Made by a program: the position numbers and the translations under genes. Of a DNA stretch of 33,480 nt, positions 1 to 7,834 are shown in pieces. How positions within the stretch are numbered: position 1 is the first letter of the stretch; each line of letters begins with the position of its first letter. The notes under the pieces were generated by a model that was not told the origin of the DNA, did not search any database, and was given only the letters and a program-made list of their open reading frames with translations. Source of the DNA: Alphaproteobacteria bacterium (lineage in GTDB: Bacteria > Pseudomonadota > Alphaproteobacteria > MPNO01 > UBA830); contig JAJEBT010000166.1 of assembly GCA_022822405.1 (NCBI GenBank), forward strand, positions 1-33,480, written 5' to 3'.

Positions 1-138
1 GCAAGACCGTGGTCTGACGCAACCTGCAATCACAAGACCAAAGCGCGGCAGGTCAGCCGCAAAACCCACTTGTAGTGCCACTCGGATTCTTACTCCCTTG
101 ACTCTACGCCGCTTTTTGCACTCAATGTTAAAGATGGG

Positions 139-966
139 CTAGGGCTTGCGGGCTATCGCCTCGCCCCAGGCGATGGTGGCGAATGCGCCGGGAGAATCCC
201 GCCATTCGTCGATTGTGGCACGCCAGCCGTCGAACTGCTCCTGGGTTGCCAGCCCGTACTTCGTGGCTGCTCCGATGATCTCGGGGGTGAAGAACCACCC
301 GGACGCGAAACCGTGATAGAACGTCACGTCCTCGGTCGACCCATAGCACTCGAACGAAGCGCTCGGCTCGATGTCCGAAAATCCGGCCTCATGGAGAACG
401 CGCTTCAGTTCCTTGCCCATCTGGGGATGGGCTCCGTTGGCCGCGAGGAGTTGTTTGAACACTTCCAGCGCGCCGTCCATATCGCCGCCCGGTTCGAAAA
501 ACATCGAATCACCAATCAGTTCCCGGGCGGAGATGATGCCTCCGGGCTTCAGGACCCGCTTCACCTCGGCCAGGGTTTCGGCGGTTCCCGGAACATGCAT
601 GAGCACGGCATGGCAGTGAGCCACATCGAAGAAATCGTCTTCATAGGGGAGGTCGGTTACGTCGCCGGTCCGGAAGATCGCGTTGCTGTGCCCTCCGGCA
701 GATGCGGCGGCCTTGGCCATCTCGATCTGGGTTTCTTCCATGTCGATGCCATGCAGTTCTCCCGGCGCCACCGCATCGGCGAGCCCCATCGAAATCGTTC
801 CCGGACCGCAGCCGAAGTCGAGGACGCGAAGCCCGGACTTGAGGCGCGGAAGCAAGTGTTCGGCGTTCAGGGCAGCGCTGCGGCGGCTAAGCAATGCCTG
901 GAACTCATCATCGTAGCCCATCGTGTAGTTGGGGGTGGCAACATCTCGGGTTTCATTGCCGGTCAT
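139..966 (-). CDS. Class I SAM-dependent methyltransferase
   Basis: This 275-residue protein is a soluble class I methyltransferase of the UbiE/Methyltransf_11 type. The SAM-binding motif I (VLDFGCGPG) lies at about residues 48-56. An acidic residue that would contact the ribose follows in GIDMEE, and motif II/III-like elements appear in GDVTDLPYEDDFFD and in VLKPGG. The ATG start is preceded by an AAAGGA ribosome binding site at good spacing. The substrate cannot be read from sequence: related proteins methylate quinones, small metabolites or arsenic. It is the last minus-strand gene of the left block, separated from the NMT1-like gene by 330 bases, so it may have its own promoter. The fold is certain and the substrate unknown. 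Confidence 0.85.
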   Translation of the reverse strand: MTGNETRDVATPNYTMGYDDEFQALLSRRSAALNAEHLLPRLKSGLRVLDFGCGPGTISMGLADAVAPGELHGIDMEETQIEMAKAAASAGGHSNAIFRTGDVTDLPYEDDFFDVAHCHAVLMHVPGTAETLAEVKRVLKPGGIISARELIGDSMFFEPGGDMDGALEVFKQLLAANGAHPQMGKELKRVLHEAGFSDIEPSASFECYGSTEDVTFYHGFASGWFFTPEIIGAATKYGLATQEQFDGWRATIDEWRDSPGAFATIAWGEAIARKP

Positions 967-1296
967 GGGACGTTCCTTTCGCGGGTTGTCATTTCGGCCA
1001 AGCGGCGAGAGAGGGCCTGCCGGAGCTATCTGGAAACCCTATTCCAATTTGCGGCTCCCCGGCACCGTCGCCGGTTCTCCGTGTTCGGCCGGGACGGGCA
1101 GGGCCGCGCACTCTCGCGGAAAGTAGCTTGGCGGCGCTCAGGGAGCTGGCCGTTGCGAGCAAGGATCCCGCAAGACGAGTCTTCGCTGCCAGGCCGTATG
1201 CAAGCCGCCAAGGGCGGGCCAGCCGGCACCTCTGTAAAGCGCTCAGGCGCGAGACCGACGAGGGCGCCCAGGACAGCTGCGCGCGATGGTGAAGGC
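967..1296. other. Intergenic gap, no supported gene
   Basis: This 330-base gap lies between the methyltransferase start and the NMT1-like stop. The open frames crossing it are arginine- and proline-rich, have no recognisable domain and overlap both flanking genes in other frames. I see no RNA gene and no terminator hairpin followed by a T run. It probably carries the methyltransferase promoter, but no convincing -35/-10 pair was found. Confidence 0.5.
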
Positions 1297-2235
1297 CTAC
1301 TCGGCCGCCGTTGCGTGGGCCGCCGCCTGAACGTCAGCGTTGATGAGATCCAGGGGCGAACCGGTCTCTGTGAGCATGCCCCAACTCTTGATCCAATCCG
1401 CCGTCCGCTCGAGTTCCTCGTCCGGAATCGGGGCCGGATCAACCACGACGATGCGGCTTTCCCGGAGATCATCGACTGTAAGGGTACCGATTTCCGGATC
1501 CTTCTTCTTGTGATGATCGATGAAGAGCTGCATGTACTTGCGCTTGTCGGCGTTGATCAGCCTGACGGCCTCACGAACCGCGCGGTTGAAGGCGCCGTAG
1601 GTTTCGCCGTCGACCGCGTCCGAAGCGACCTCCGTGCCGTGGTAGTAGGCGGCGCACAGGATGCGGCAGCCATTCTTCTCGGCGAATGAGAGATAGGGCT
1701 CGGTCAGGGTTGTGGCCTCGATCTCGCCCGCCATCATGGCGTCGTAGCGAAGGCGGGAGCCGTTGGGGGCGCTGCACAGGTTGATATCGTCGCGCGGCAT
1801 GAAGCCTTCGAGCATGTGGAGGGCGAGGTAATGCGTGCCGAAATAGAACGGTACGCCAACGAGTTTTCCGGCCAGCTGCTGCGGCGTGTAGCACGGCGAA
1901 TCGGGGCGCACGACGAGTCCGGCATAGGTCACGATCGCACGGCGGCCGACCTGGCGCCCGCTGGAGATGCCGCTGTCCTGAACCCGGCAGTAATTGCCCC
2001 ATTCGCAGGCGTTGTACATGTCGGCCTCGCCCTGTTCGAACAGCCGCCCATGGCTCGAGTGCGGATCAAGCTCGTCCGGCCGCGTGATCTCGGTTTGGAG
2101 CTGCGGAGCAGTGCCCTTGTCGCGGTCTGCCCATTCGACGATCAGCCCCTCCTTTTCGAAGAGGCCCTCATCATAGGCCACGAGTTCGGCGAAGCCCTGG
2201 AACGGGGCGGTATTTTCAAGAACGAGCTTCCTCAT
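1297..2235 (-). CDS. NMT1/THI5-like substrate-binding-fold protein, no signal peptide
   Basis: This 312-residue protein has the periplasmic-binding fold seen in the SsuA/TauA/NMT1-THI5 group: an N-terminal LxxxNTAPFQGF strand, the AYDEGLFEKEGL segment typical of 'enters, becomes ligand' lobes, and a hinge region around LVGVPFYFGTHYLALH. The ATG at 2235 is chosen because AGGAG lies 6 bases upstream; a GTG one codon earlier is less well placed. The N-terminus has no hydrophobic signal sequence, and no ABC permease or ATPase lies nearby. It follows the hydroxyacyl-CoA dehydrogenase by 132 bases on the same strand. It may be a cytoplasmic enzyme of this fold, as in THI5 or 4,5-dihydroxyphthalate decarboxylase, rather than a transporter component. 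That role is inference. Confidence 0.75.
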   Translation of the reverse strand: MRKLVLENTAPFQGFAELVAYDEGLFEKEGLIVEWADRDKGTAPQLQTEITRPDELDPHSSHGRLFEQGEADMYNACEWGNYCRVQDSGISSGRQVGRRAIVTYAGLVVRPDSPCYTPQQLAGKLVGVPFYFGTHYLALHMLEGFMPRDDINLCSAPNGSRLRYDAMMAGEIEATTLTEPYLSFAEKNGCRILCAAYYHGTEVASDAVDGETYGAFNRAVREAVRLINADKRKYMQLFIDHHKKKDPEIGTLTVDDLRESRIVVVDPAPIPDEELERTADWIKSWGMLTETGSPLDLINADVQAAAHATAAE

Positions 2236-2367
2236 CACTCTCTCCTGCCTGTCTGGCCTATGCCGTCAGCGCATCGGCCCGCGAACGATATGCGTGTTTT
2301 CTCATATCGGGATCGGAAAGCCAAGCGATCCGTGCCTCCGGTCCCGGTCCGCGATTGGCGGCGCGCC

Positions 2368-3891
2368 TCAGGTCTCGGGTGTCATCAGCGAAACCCCCGC
2401 GCGGGCGCGGCGGACGAGCCAGGGGCTCGGGCGGTAGCGCGGATCGCCGTAGAATTCGTGCATGGTCCTGAGGATTTGAAGGATCCGCCCGGCGCCCAGA
2501 CTGTCACCGAATTCCAGCGGTCCCTGGGGGTAGGCCAGCCCGAGGTGGACTGCCTTGTTGATGTCTTCCGGAGTTGCGATTCGCTTCTGCGCAATCTCTG
2601 CAGAAATGTTGACTATGGTTGCAATCATGCGCTGGGCGATGAAGCCGGGGCTGTCGTGGATGACGGTCACCGCGTTGCCGCCGGCGGCCAGCAGGGCATG
2701 GGCGCTGTCGCGGACGGCGATGTCGGCAAAGCTGCTGGTCATCAGCGTCAGTCGGGATTCGAGGCCGAACAGCGTGTCGACACCGACCGTACGGCGGGGG
2801 TCGAGCCCGAGATCGACGGCCGTTGTGGTGACGTCGGCGCCAAGGGGGGCGATGATGCACACGGCGTCCGGGGACGGTTCGGCACCGGTCTCGATCCTGA
2901 CCCGGGAGGCGAGGGATTCGCGGAGCAGGGCTGCATTGTCGTCGTCCTGCGGTCCGATCCAGACGCGCTCCGGAAGCGCCGTCGGCGGATCTGGTTCCGT
3001 CGGCGCGACCTTCTTTCCCTCTTTGTAGTCGTAGAACCCGCGGCCTGTTTTCCGGCCGTGGAGGCCGGCGGCCATGCGGTTGCGAATGAAGGGCTGAGGC
3101 GCAAAGCGCTGCTCCTGGTAGAACTGCTCGTAGATCGACTCCATGACGACGCCCGACACGTCGAGGCCGGTGGTGTCCATGAGCTCGAACGGTCCCACCC
3201 GAAACCCCGCGCATTCCCGCATGACGTCATCGATCTGGTTCGGCTGGGCGATGCCCTCGGCAACTATGCGGACGGCTTCGGTATAGAAGCCGCGACCGGC
3301 GTGATTGACCAGGAATCCGGGAGAATCCTGGGCGCGGACCGGTTCGTGGCCACATTTCGAGGCCACTGCGTCGAGCACCTCCAGGGTTGCCGAAGCCGTC
3401 AACTGACCACCCACGACTTCGACCACCTTCAGCAACGGCACCGGGTTGAAGAAGTGATAGCCGGCCACTCGCTGCGGCGCCCTGCAGACGCTGGCGATCT
3501 GCGTCACCGACAGCGAGGATGTGTTCGAGGCGAGATACGCGTCGTCGGCGACATGACGTTCGAGCTCACGGAACAACGTCTGCTTGATCTCGAGGTTCTC
3601 GACGATGGCTTCGACGACGAGATCGCATTCGGCAAGTTCTGCGAGGTCCGCCACCGTGTCCAGCCGGCTCTTGGCCGCGTCCGCATCCTCCCGGGTCATC
3701 CGGTCCTTCTCGGCTGCGCGATCGATCATCGCACAGACAAACTCCCTAGCCCTTTCGCTTTGCGCCACATCGCTGTCGTACATCTTCACTCGGAAACCCC
3801 CGGTGAGGGCGATCTGGACGATTCCTCGCCCCATGATGCCTGTTCCGACGACACCGATCAGGAATTCCGGAGATGTGACGCTGCGTACCAT
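2368..3891 (-). CDS. 3-hydroxyacyl-CoA dehydrogenase, PaaH-like two-lobe form
   Basis: This 507-residue NAD-dependent enzyme would oxidise a 3-hydroxyacyl-CoA to the 3-oxoacyl-CoA. The Rossmann motif GTGIMG is at residues 16-21. The catalytic His is in YHFFNP at about residue 146 and its partner Glu in VVEVV near 158. A first C-terminal dehydrogenase domain follows (DSPGFLVNHAGRGF), and a second copy (DSPGFIAQRM) lies near the end. This doubled architecture is typical of PaaH/PaaC-type enzymes of aromatic and dicarboxylic acyl-CoA degradation. ATG 3891 is chosen because AAGGAG lies 6 bases upstream. The enoyl-CoA hydratase gene ends 63 bases upstream on the same strand, so the two probably share a transcript. 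The exact chain substrate is not determined. Confidence 0.92.
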   Translation of the reverse strand: MVRSVTSPEFLIGVVGTGIMGRGIVQIALTGGFRVKMYDSDVAQSERAREFVCAMIDRAAEKDRMTREDADAAKSRLDTVADLAELAECDLVVEAIVENLEIKQTLFRELERHVADDAYLASNTSSLSVTQIASVCRAPQRVAGYHFFNPVPLLKVVEVVGGQLTASATLEVLDAVASKCGHEPVRAQDSPGFLVNHAGRGFYTEAVRIVAEGIAQPNQIDDVMRECAGFRVGPFELMDTTGLDVSGVVMESIYEQFYQEQRFAPQPFIRNRMAAGLHGRKTGRGFYDYKEGKKVAPTEPDPPTALPERVWIGPQDDDNAALLRESLASRVRIETGAEPSPDAVCIIAPLGADVTTTAVDLGLDPRRTVGVDTLFGLESRLTLMTSSFADIAVRDSAHALLAAGGNAVTVIHDSPGFIAQRMIATIVNISAEIAQKRIATPEDINKAVHLGLAYPQGPLEFGDSLGAGRILQILRTMHEFYGDPRYRPSPWLVRRARAGVSLMTPET

Positions 3892-3954
3892 TATCAACTC
3901 CTTCGTATCGGACAGCGGCTCGGCCGAGCCGTTCCGTGCAGGCCCTCGATCGGA

Positions 3955-4734
3955 CTATCCGGCCTCTTTTCTGAAGTTTGGCGGGCGCTTCTCCATGAAT
4001 GCGGCGAAGCCTTCCTGGAACTCGCCGGCGCCGAAGCAGCCTGCCTGCGCGAGCGCCTCCATTTCGAGTGCGGCCTCGAGGCTTTCCGGCCACAGCCGCA
4101 GCTGCTGCTTGGCGATGGCGAAGGCAAACGGCGGCATCGACGCCAGTGCGAGGGCCCGCTCGATTGCGACTGCCTCGGCCTTACCGTCCGGCGCCAGTTC
4201 GTCGGCAAGACCGGCCTCGACGGCTTCCGCAGCCGGAACCATCCGGGCATGGAGCAGGATCTGGCGCGCCCGCGCGCCGCCCGCGCGCCGCGGCAGCGTG
4301 AACAGGATCGCGTAATCCGGGATCAGGCCGACACGGAAGAACGGGAAGCCGATGGTCCCGCTTTCCGCGATCACCGCGGTGTCGCCGAGCATCGCGAGGC
4401 CGGCGCCTGCTCCGACAGCGTAACCTTCTACCGCCGTCACAACCGGTTTTTCCGCTTCGGCGAGGATCCGCACGATGCGGTGGTTATCCTTCATTCGGGC
4501 CCGTGCGCCGCTCGAATCCAGGTTCTCCATCGTCGCGATATCGCCGCCCGCGCAGAAATGCCCGTTTTCGCCTGTCAGCAGAATCGCGTGAACCGAATCG
4601 TCCGCCAGCAGCCCGGGCAGGCTCGTGATCAGCGTGTTGCGGACTTCCGCGTTGAGCGCGTTGCGCCTTTCGGGCCGGTTGATGGCAACCCGCGCTACCC
4701 CGTCAGCGCGCCGTTCGATGTTGACGGCAGCCAT
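3955..4734 (-). CDS. Enoyl-CoA hydratase/isomerase (crotonase fold)
   Basis: This 259-residue crotonase-family protein would hydrate or isomerise an enoyl-CoA. The first oxyanion-hole strand is in GHFCAGGDI (residues 59-67) and the second in GYAVGAGAGLAMLGD. The region normally carrying the hydratase glutamate reads FRVGLIPDYAILFTLPR, as in many proteobacterial ring-degradation paralogues. The frame is open for 50 codons further upstream, but ATG 4734 has a GGGGAGG site in front and begins at the usual family position (VNIERRADGVARVAINRP). It is first in line with the hydroxyacyl-CoA dehydrogenase, giving two consecutive beta-oxidation steps. No thiolase is present in the window. Confidence 0.9.
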   Translation of the reverse strand: MAAVNIERRADGVARVAINRPERRNALNAEVRNTLITSLPGLLADDSVHAILLTGENGHFCAGGDIATMENLDSSGARARMKDNHRIVRILAEAEKPVVTAVEGYAVGAGAGLAMLGDTAVIAESGTIGFPFFRVGLIPDYAILFTLPRRAGGARARQILLHARMVPAAEAVEAGLADELAPDGKAEAVAIERALALASMPPFAFAIAKQQLRLWPESLEAALEMEALAQAGCFGAGEFQEGFAAFMEKRPPNFRKEAG

Positions 4735-4828
4735 GACAGCCTCCCCGTGCAATAGACAACCCGGCTTTCGCCGGCGCCCGCAGACAGGGCTATCCGGCTG
4801 GTGAGCGGAAAAGATGATACCGGGATTC

Positions 4829-4857
4829 AATATCGCGATTTTGCGCTTGTCAGGCAA
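4829..4857 (-). promoter_or_regulatory. Possible promoter for the hydratase/dehydrogenase genes
   Basis: On the minus strand a TTGCCT (4857-4852) and a GATATT (4834-4829) are separated by 17 bases. Each matches the sigma-70 consensus at 4 of 6 positions. They sit about 95 bases upstream of the enoyl-CoA hydratase ATG in the only AT-richer patch of the gap. Weak evidence. Confidence 0.25.
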
Positions 4858-4981
4858 CCAACGGATGCCCGCGGAGTCCACCATGGCCTCCGACTGTGCC
4901 GGTGAGGCCCGCCAGGCATGCGGTCGGCGGCAGGAGAAGTACCGGAGCGGCCGGCGTCTGGGCGGCCCGGGGAGCGTTTGT

Positions 4982-5467
4982 TCAGATGACGGCGCAGAGA
5001 GAGCTGCGAGCGTCGTCGTCCAGTCTCACGAGATGTGCCGGACAGCGGCGACAGTCCGAACTTCCGAATCCGGGAATCGGCACGCTGCCACCGGCTGCGA
5101 GAAACCCGTCGACCAGCCCGCATTCGCTGCTGCCGGGCCGGATCGCCACCGCGCGGCATTCGCCGGCGGCCAGGTGGTCCACATGCCAGTGCCACCGCTT
5201 GTCCGGAGCAAGGTGACGCATCACGCGGGCGCGGAGTCCGCCCGGGCCGTGGGCGTTTCCGCAATAGGCGTATGCGCCGGCCGTCAGGAGCGGATTGCCG
5301 AGGCTGCGGACCGCCAACCGCCGCGGTGCTTCGATCGTGAAGTACAGCGCGTACGCGCCGGCGGTTGCAGGAAGGTCGGCCAACCGGGGTGGCGGCCGGT
5401 CCGGCGTCCGGAGGCCGATGAACAGGATGCCGGTTCCGCTTTCCCCGGGGAGGCCGGGAATCTCCAT
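4982..5467 (-). CDS. GIY-YIG family protein (DUF123, Uri-type)
   Basis: This 161-residue protein matches the DUF123/COG1833 branch of the GIY-YIG nuclease superfamily. Visible landmarks, in order, are TAGAYALYF, GNPLLTAGAYAYCGNA with the double-strand core, GPGGLRARVMRHL, then WHWHVDHL, an ECGL segment carrying the expected acidic residue, and GFGSSDCRRCPAHL with the Cys pair typical of this branch. Members occur as stand-alone proteins in archaea and bacteria and their role is poorly known; DNA repair has been suggested. Here it follows the lipoate-ligase-like gene by 25 bases and is the last of four tightly packed genes. That is an unexpected place for a nuclease. Activity on DNA is not shown by the sequence. 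Confidence 0.85.
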   Translation of the reverse strand: MEIPGLPGESGTGILFIGLRTPDRPPPRLADLPATAGAYALYFTIEAPRRLAVRSLGNPLLTAGAYAYCGNAHGPGGLRARVMRHLAPDKRWHWHVDHLAAGECRAVAIRPGSSECGLVDGFLAAGGSVPIPGFGSSDCRRCPAHLVRLDDDARSSLCAVI

Positions 5468-5492
5468 GGCGGAGCCGGGTTCCCTCCGTCCG

Positions 5493-6617
5493 TCAGCAGC
5501 CGGCGGCCGCGCGGTACGGCTTCCGGGCGGCGAGCGCCCTGTCGAGAGCCGCCATCAGGTCCGCAACCTCGATTCCTGCGAACTCGACATCTGTCCTGCC
5601 GAGGAAACCGGCAACGGCATCCGCAAGCGAGCGGTGGTCGGCGCCGACCCCGGAAAGGGTTTTTTCCAGCCGGTCGACGCTGTCGATGGGACGGGGGTGC
5701 CAGTCGCCGTTGATTATGGCGTGAACGACCTCGTCCCCGCGCGTCGCAAGCGTCGCCCAGATCATGCCGCCGATGGCCTTGTGGCGGCCGTAACCGACCG
5801 CATCGCCGTCCTGGACGATGCCCGCCAGGCGGTTGCGCTCGCTCTTCGCGTAGAGCCAGGACTCGTTGTCGAAACGCTGCCGGAACTCCTCCGCATAGAG
5901 GCGCTCGCGGTCTGTTATCGCGCCGCTCTCCAGCGTGTGGCCGGTGAACGCGTCACGGGCTGCTGTCCTTGCAAGGGTCACCAGGTCCTCGTCGGAGAGT
6001 TTCCGTCCGACTTCCCGTTCGAGGCAGGTAAATCGCGAACCAAGATCCTTGAGCGCCTTGTCACTGACCTTCTCGGGCGGCATCGGCATCGCGCGCGCTG
6101 CGACCTCGGTGTCGATTTCCCTGACATTGATGACAATGCGGAAGTTCATGACCCCGTGCTCGATCTTGAGGGATGTCGGGATCAGTTTCCGGCCTTCGAC
6201 CTGGACATCGTTGAGGGGTCGGTATTCGGCCTGTATGCCGTAGAGGTCGCGTAGAGTGCCGGAGAGGGCGGTCAGGATCTGCGGAAAGGCCGTGGCCGTC
6301 GTGTCCGGGACTCCCGGGTGCGAGGTTGGCACATAATACACGAGGAACGCCGAACCCTTGCCGGCATAGATCGTGCCTCCGCCGTTGACGCGGCGGCGAA
6401 AATCCACCTGCTGCTGCCTGCAGAAATCGAGATCGAGAACCTGTTCGGGATCCTCGTTGACCCCGATGGTGATCGAATCGCGGTCGAAGATGCTGAGAAA
6501 GATGGTTGGTGGCACCTCGCCGTTGACGACCGCCTTTTCCACGGCTGGCGAAACCGACACGGAAAAATCCGCGTAGGAGTTGCTGTCCACGACAAGCCGC
6601 CAGATATTGCTGTCCAT
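5493..6617 (-). CDS. Lipoate-protein ligase A-like protein
   Basis: This 374-residue protein has the biotin/lipoate ligase (BPL_LplA_LipB) fold followed by an LplA-type C-terminal accessory domain. The nucleotide/lipoyl loop RRVNGGGTIY lies at residues 75-84, and the conserved lysine region NDVQVEGRK at 136-144. The usual GSA after that lysine is replaced by IPTS. The C-terminal part (ESWLYAK..., LEKTLSGV) matches the LplA accessory domain. Known relatives adenylate lipoate and transfer it to a lysine of E2 or GcvH proteins in the cytoplasm. No lipoyl-domain protein is encoded here. The gene lies 32 bases after a CoA-ligase gene and 25 before the GIY-YIG gene, suggesting a specialised ligase. 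Its substrate is unknown. Confidence 0.85.
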   Translation of the reverse strand: MDSNIWRLVVDSNSYADFSVSVSPAVEKAVVNGEVPPTIFLSIFDRDSITIGVNEDPEQVLDLDFCRQQQVDFRRRVNGGGTIYAGKGSAFLVYYVPTSHPGVPDTTATAFPQILTALSGTLRDLYGIQAEYRPLNDVQVEGRKLIPTSLKIEHGVMNFRIVINVREIDTEVAARAMPMPPEKVSDKALKDLGSRFTCLEREVGRKLSDEDLVTLARTAARDAFTGHTLESGAITDRERLYAEEFRQRFDNESWLYAKSERNRLAGIVQDGDAVGYGRHKAIGGMIWATLATRGDEVVHAIINGDWHPRPIDSVDRLEKTLSGVGADHRSLADAVAGFLGRTDVEFAGIEVADLMAALDRALAARKPYRAAAGC

Positions 6618-6649
6618 GTGTCCGACCCAGTCCTGTGAATGCGTCCGCG

Positions 6650-7822
6650 CTACCTCTTGTCGTTGACGAGCGGGCCGTCATCGATGGTATCGGCAAACGT
6701 GATCTCGTCGGTGCCGATCAGTGTCTGGCTCCTGAACCGGCGCGCGACCTCTTCCGCGGCACCGTCGCCGCCGGCGCCCTCGATCGCCAGCGCGATGCGG
6801 TCGTCGCCTGCCGCCTTCGACGAAATCGTGAGCCGGTATCTGCCGGTAAGCCCGTCGAGGCCGAGAAGGACCGTGCGGACCTCGGACGGGTAGAGCTTGA
6901 CGCCCTTCACCTTGACCATTTCGTCCGTTCGCCCGAACACCACCCGGGGCAGGCTGACCGTCCGGTCGAACAGCGGCTCCGTGACCTGCCTGACGGCAAG
7001 GTCGCCGGTGCGGTAACGCATCAGGGGCTGGGCCTCCTTGACCAGGTGGGTGAGCACGAGTTCCCCGCGTTCGCCGTCCGGCACGGGTTCGCAGGTCGCC
7101 GGATCGATCACCTCGGCATGGACCAGCTCGTCGAAGACATGCACGCCGGTGCCTCCGGGAAACGTCCGGGCAACGGGCAGGAACTCGGACAGCGAAAAGG
7201 AATCGATCAGGGTCGTCTCCGGCATTGCCGTCTGCACCGCCGCATAGAGGGCCGGGTTGCCGGTAAACGGCTCGCCGCCGGCGAAGAAGACCTTCGGCGG
7301 CTTCATCCCGGCTTCGACAAGCCTGAGCGAGAACGATGGATTGCCGGCGAGGACCGTTGCGCCTGCCCGGTTGCAGAGTTCGGCGGTGCGGTCCGCATCG
7401 CCTGGGCCTATCGGAATGCAGGCCACGCCGTGTGCTTCCATCTGGCTCTGGTAGAACAGACCCGCGACGAACATGTGATAGCCGAAGGTGACGGCGCAGA
7501 CATCACCCGGTCCGATGCCGCAGGCATCGAGATGGGTTCGCGCCGCCGCCACCATCGAATCGATGTCGCGGGCCGTATGCAGTATGGGCATCAGCCCGGC
7601 TCCTGCCGGGGTCATGTTCATGCGCACCGGAGACACGCCTTCGCCGAAGGCGCCGAAGCGCGGCCGCGCCATTTCCCCGGCAAGGTTGGCGCGGCCCATC
7701 AGCGGGACGCTGGCTGCGAAGTCCCCGGCGTCGGCGATCCGCGACGGAAGGCGCCCGCGATAGAACGGATGGCCGGAAAGCGTCTCGAGCCGCCGGTTCA
7801 GCGCGTCAAGCGGAAAGGTCAC
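6650..7822 (-). CDS. Short PaaK-like AMP-dependent CoA ligase homologue
   Basis: This 390-residue protein resembles phenylacetate-CoA ligase but is shorter than the usual 430 or so residues. The N-terminal HPFYRGRL segment and the DEMVKVKGVKLYPSEV segment of the C-terminal part are well conserved. FAGGEPF and YRTGDLA mark the adenylate-binding core. The phosphate loop, normally SSGTTGKP, reads MTPAGAGLMP and lacks the lysine. The very C-terminus is short, ending GPLVNDKR. It may activate an aromatic or short carboxylate to its CoA thioester, or do only part of that reaction. The GTG start at 7822 is supported by N-terminal similarity and by the 12-base spacing after the TPP enzyme gene; no clear ribosome binding site is visible, which fits coupling to the upstream gene. 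Confidence 0.8.
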   Translation of the reverse strand: MTFPLDALNRRLETLSGHPFYRGRLPSRIADAGDFAASVPLMGRANLAGEMARPRFGAFGEGVSPVRMNMTPAGAGLMPILHTARDIDSMVAAARTHLDACGIGPGDVCAVTFGYHMFVAGLFYQSQMEAHGVACIPIGPGDADRTAELCNRAGATVLAGNPSFSLRLVEAGMKPPKVFFAGGEPFTGNPALYAAVQTAMPETTLIDSFSLSEFLPVARTFPGGTGVHVFDELVHAEVIDPATCEPVPDGERGELVLTHLVKEAQPLMRYRTGDLAVRQVTEPLFDRTVSLPRVVFGRTDEMVKVKGVKLYPSEVRTVLLGLDGLTGRYRLTISSKAAGDDRIALAIEGAGGDGAAEEVARRFRSQTLIGTDEITFADTIDDGPLVNDKR

Positions 7823-7834
7823 GCTGCGTCCGGC

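Noticed and set aside
1..138. Open frame at the left edge on the plus strand ending TAG at 73-75, and the short inverted repeat AGACC/GGTCT at 4-15
   Set aside because: Only 24 codons are visible and no family was recognised; the repeat is too short and has no T run, so neither a gene end nor a terminator can be supported.
1816..4755. Very long plus-strand open frame of 979 codons
   Set aside because: It runs antisense to the hydroxyacyl-CoA dehydrogenase and hydratase genes, has no domain, and is a high-GC shadow frame.
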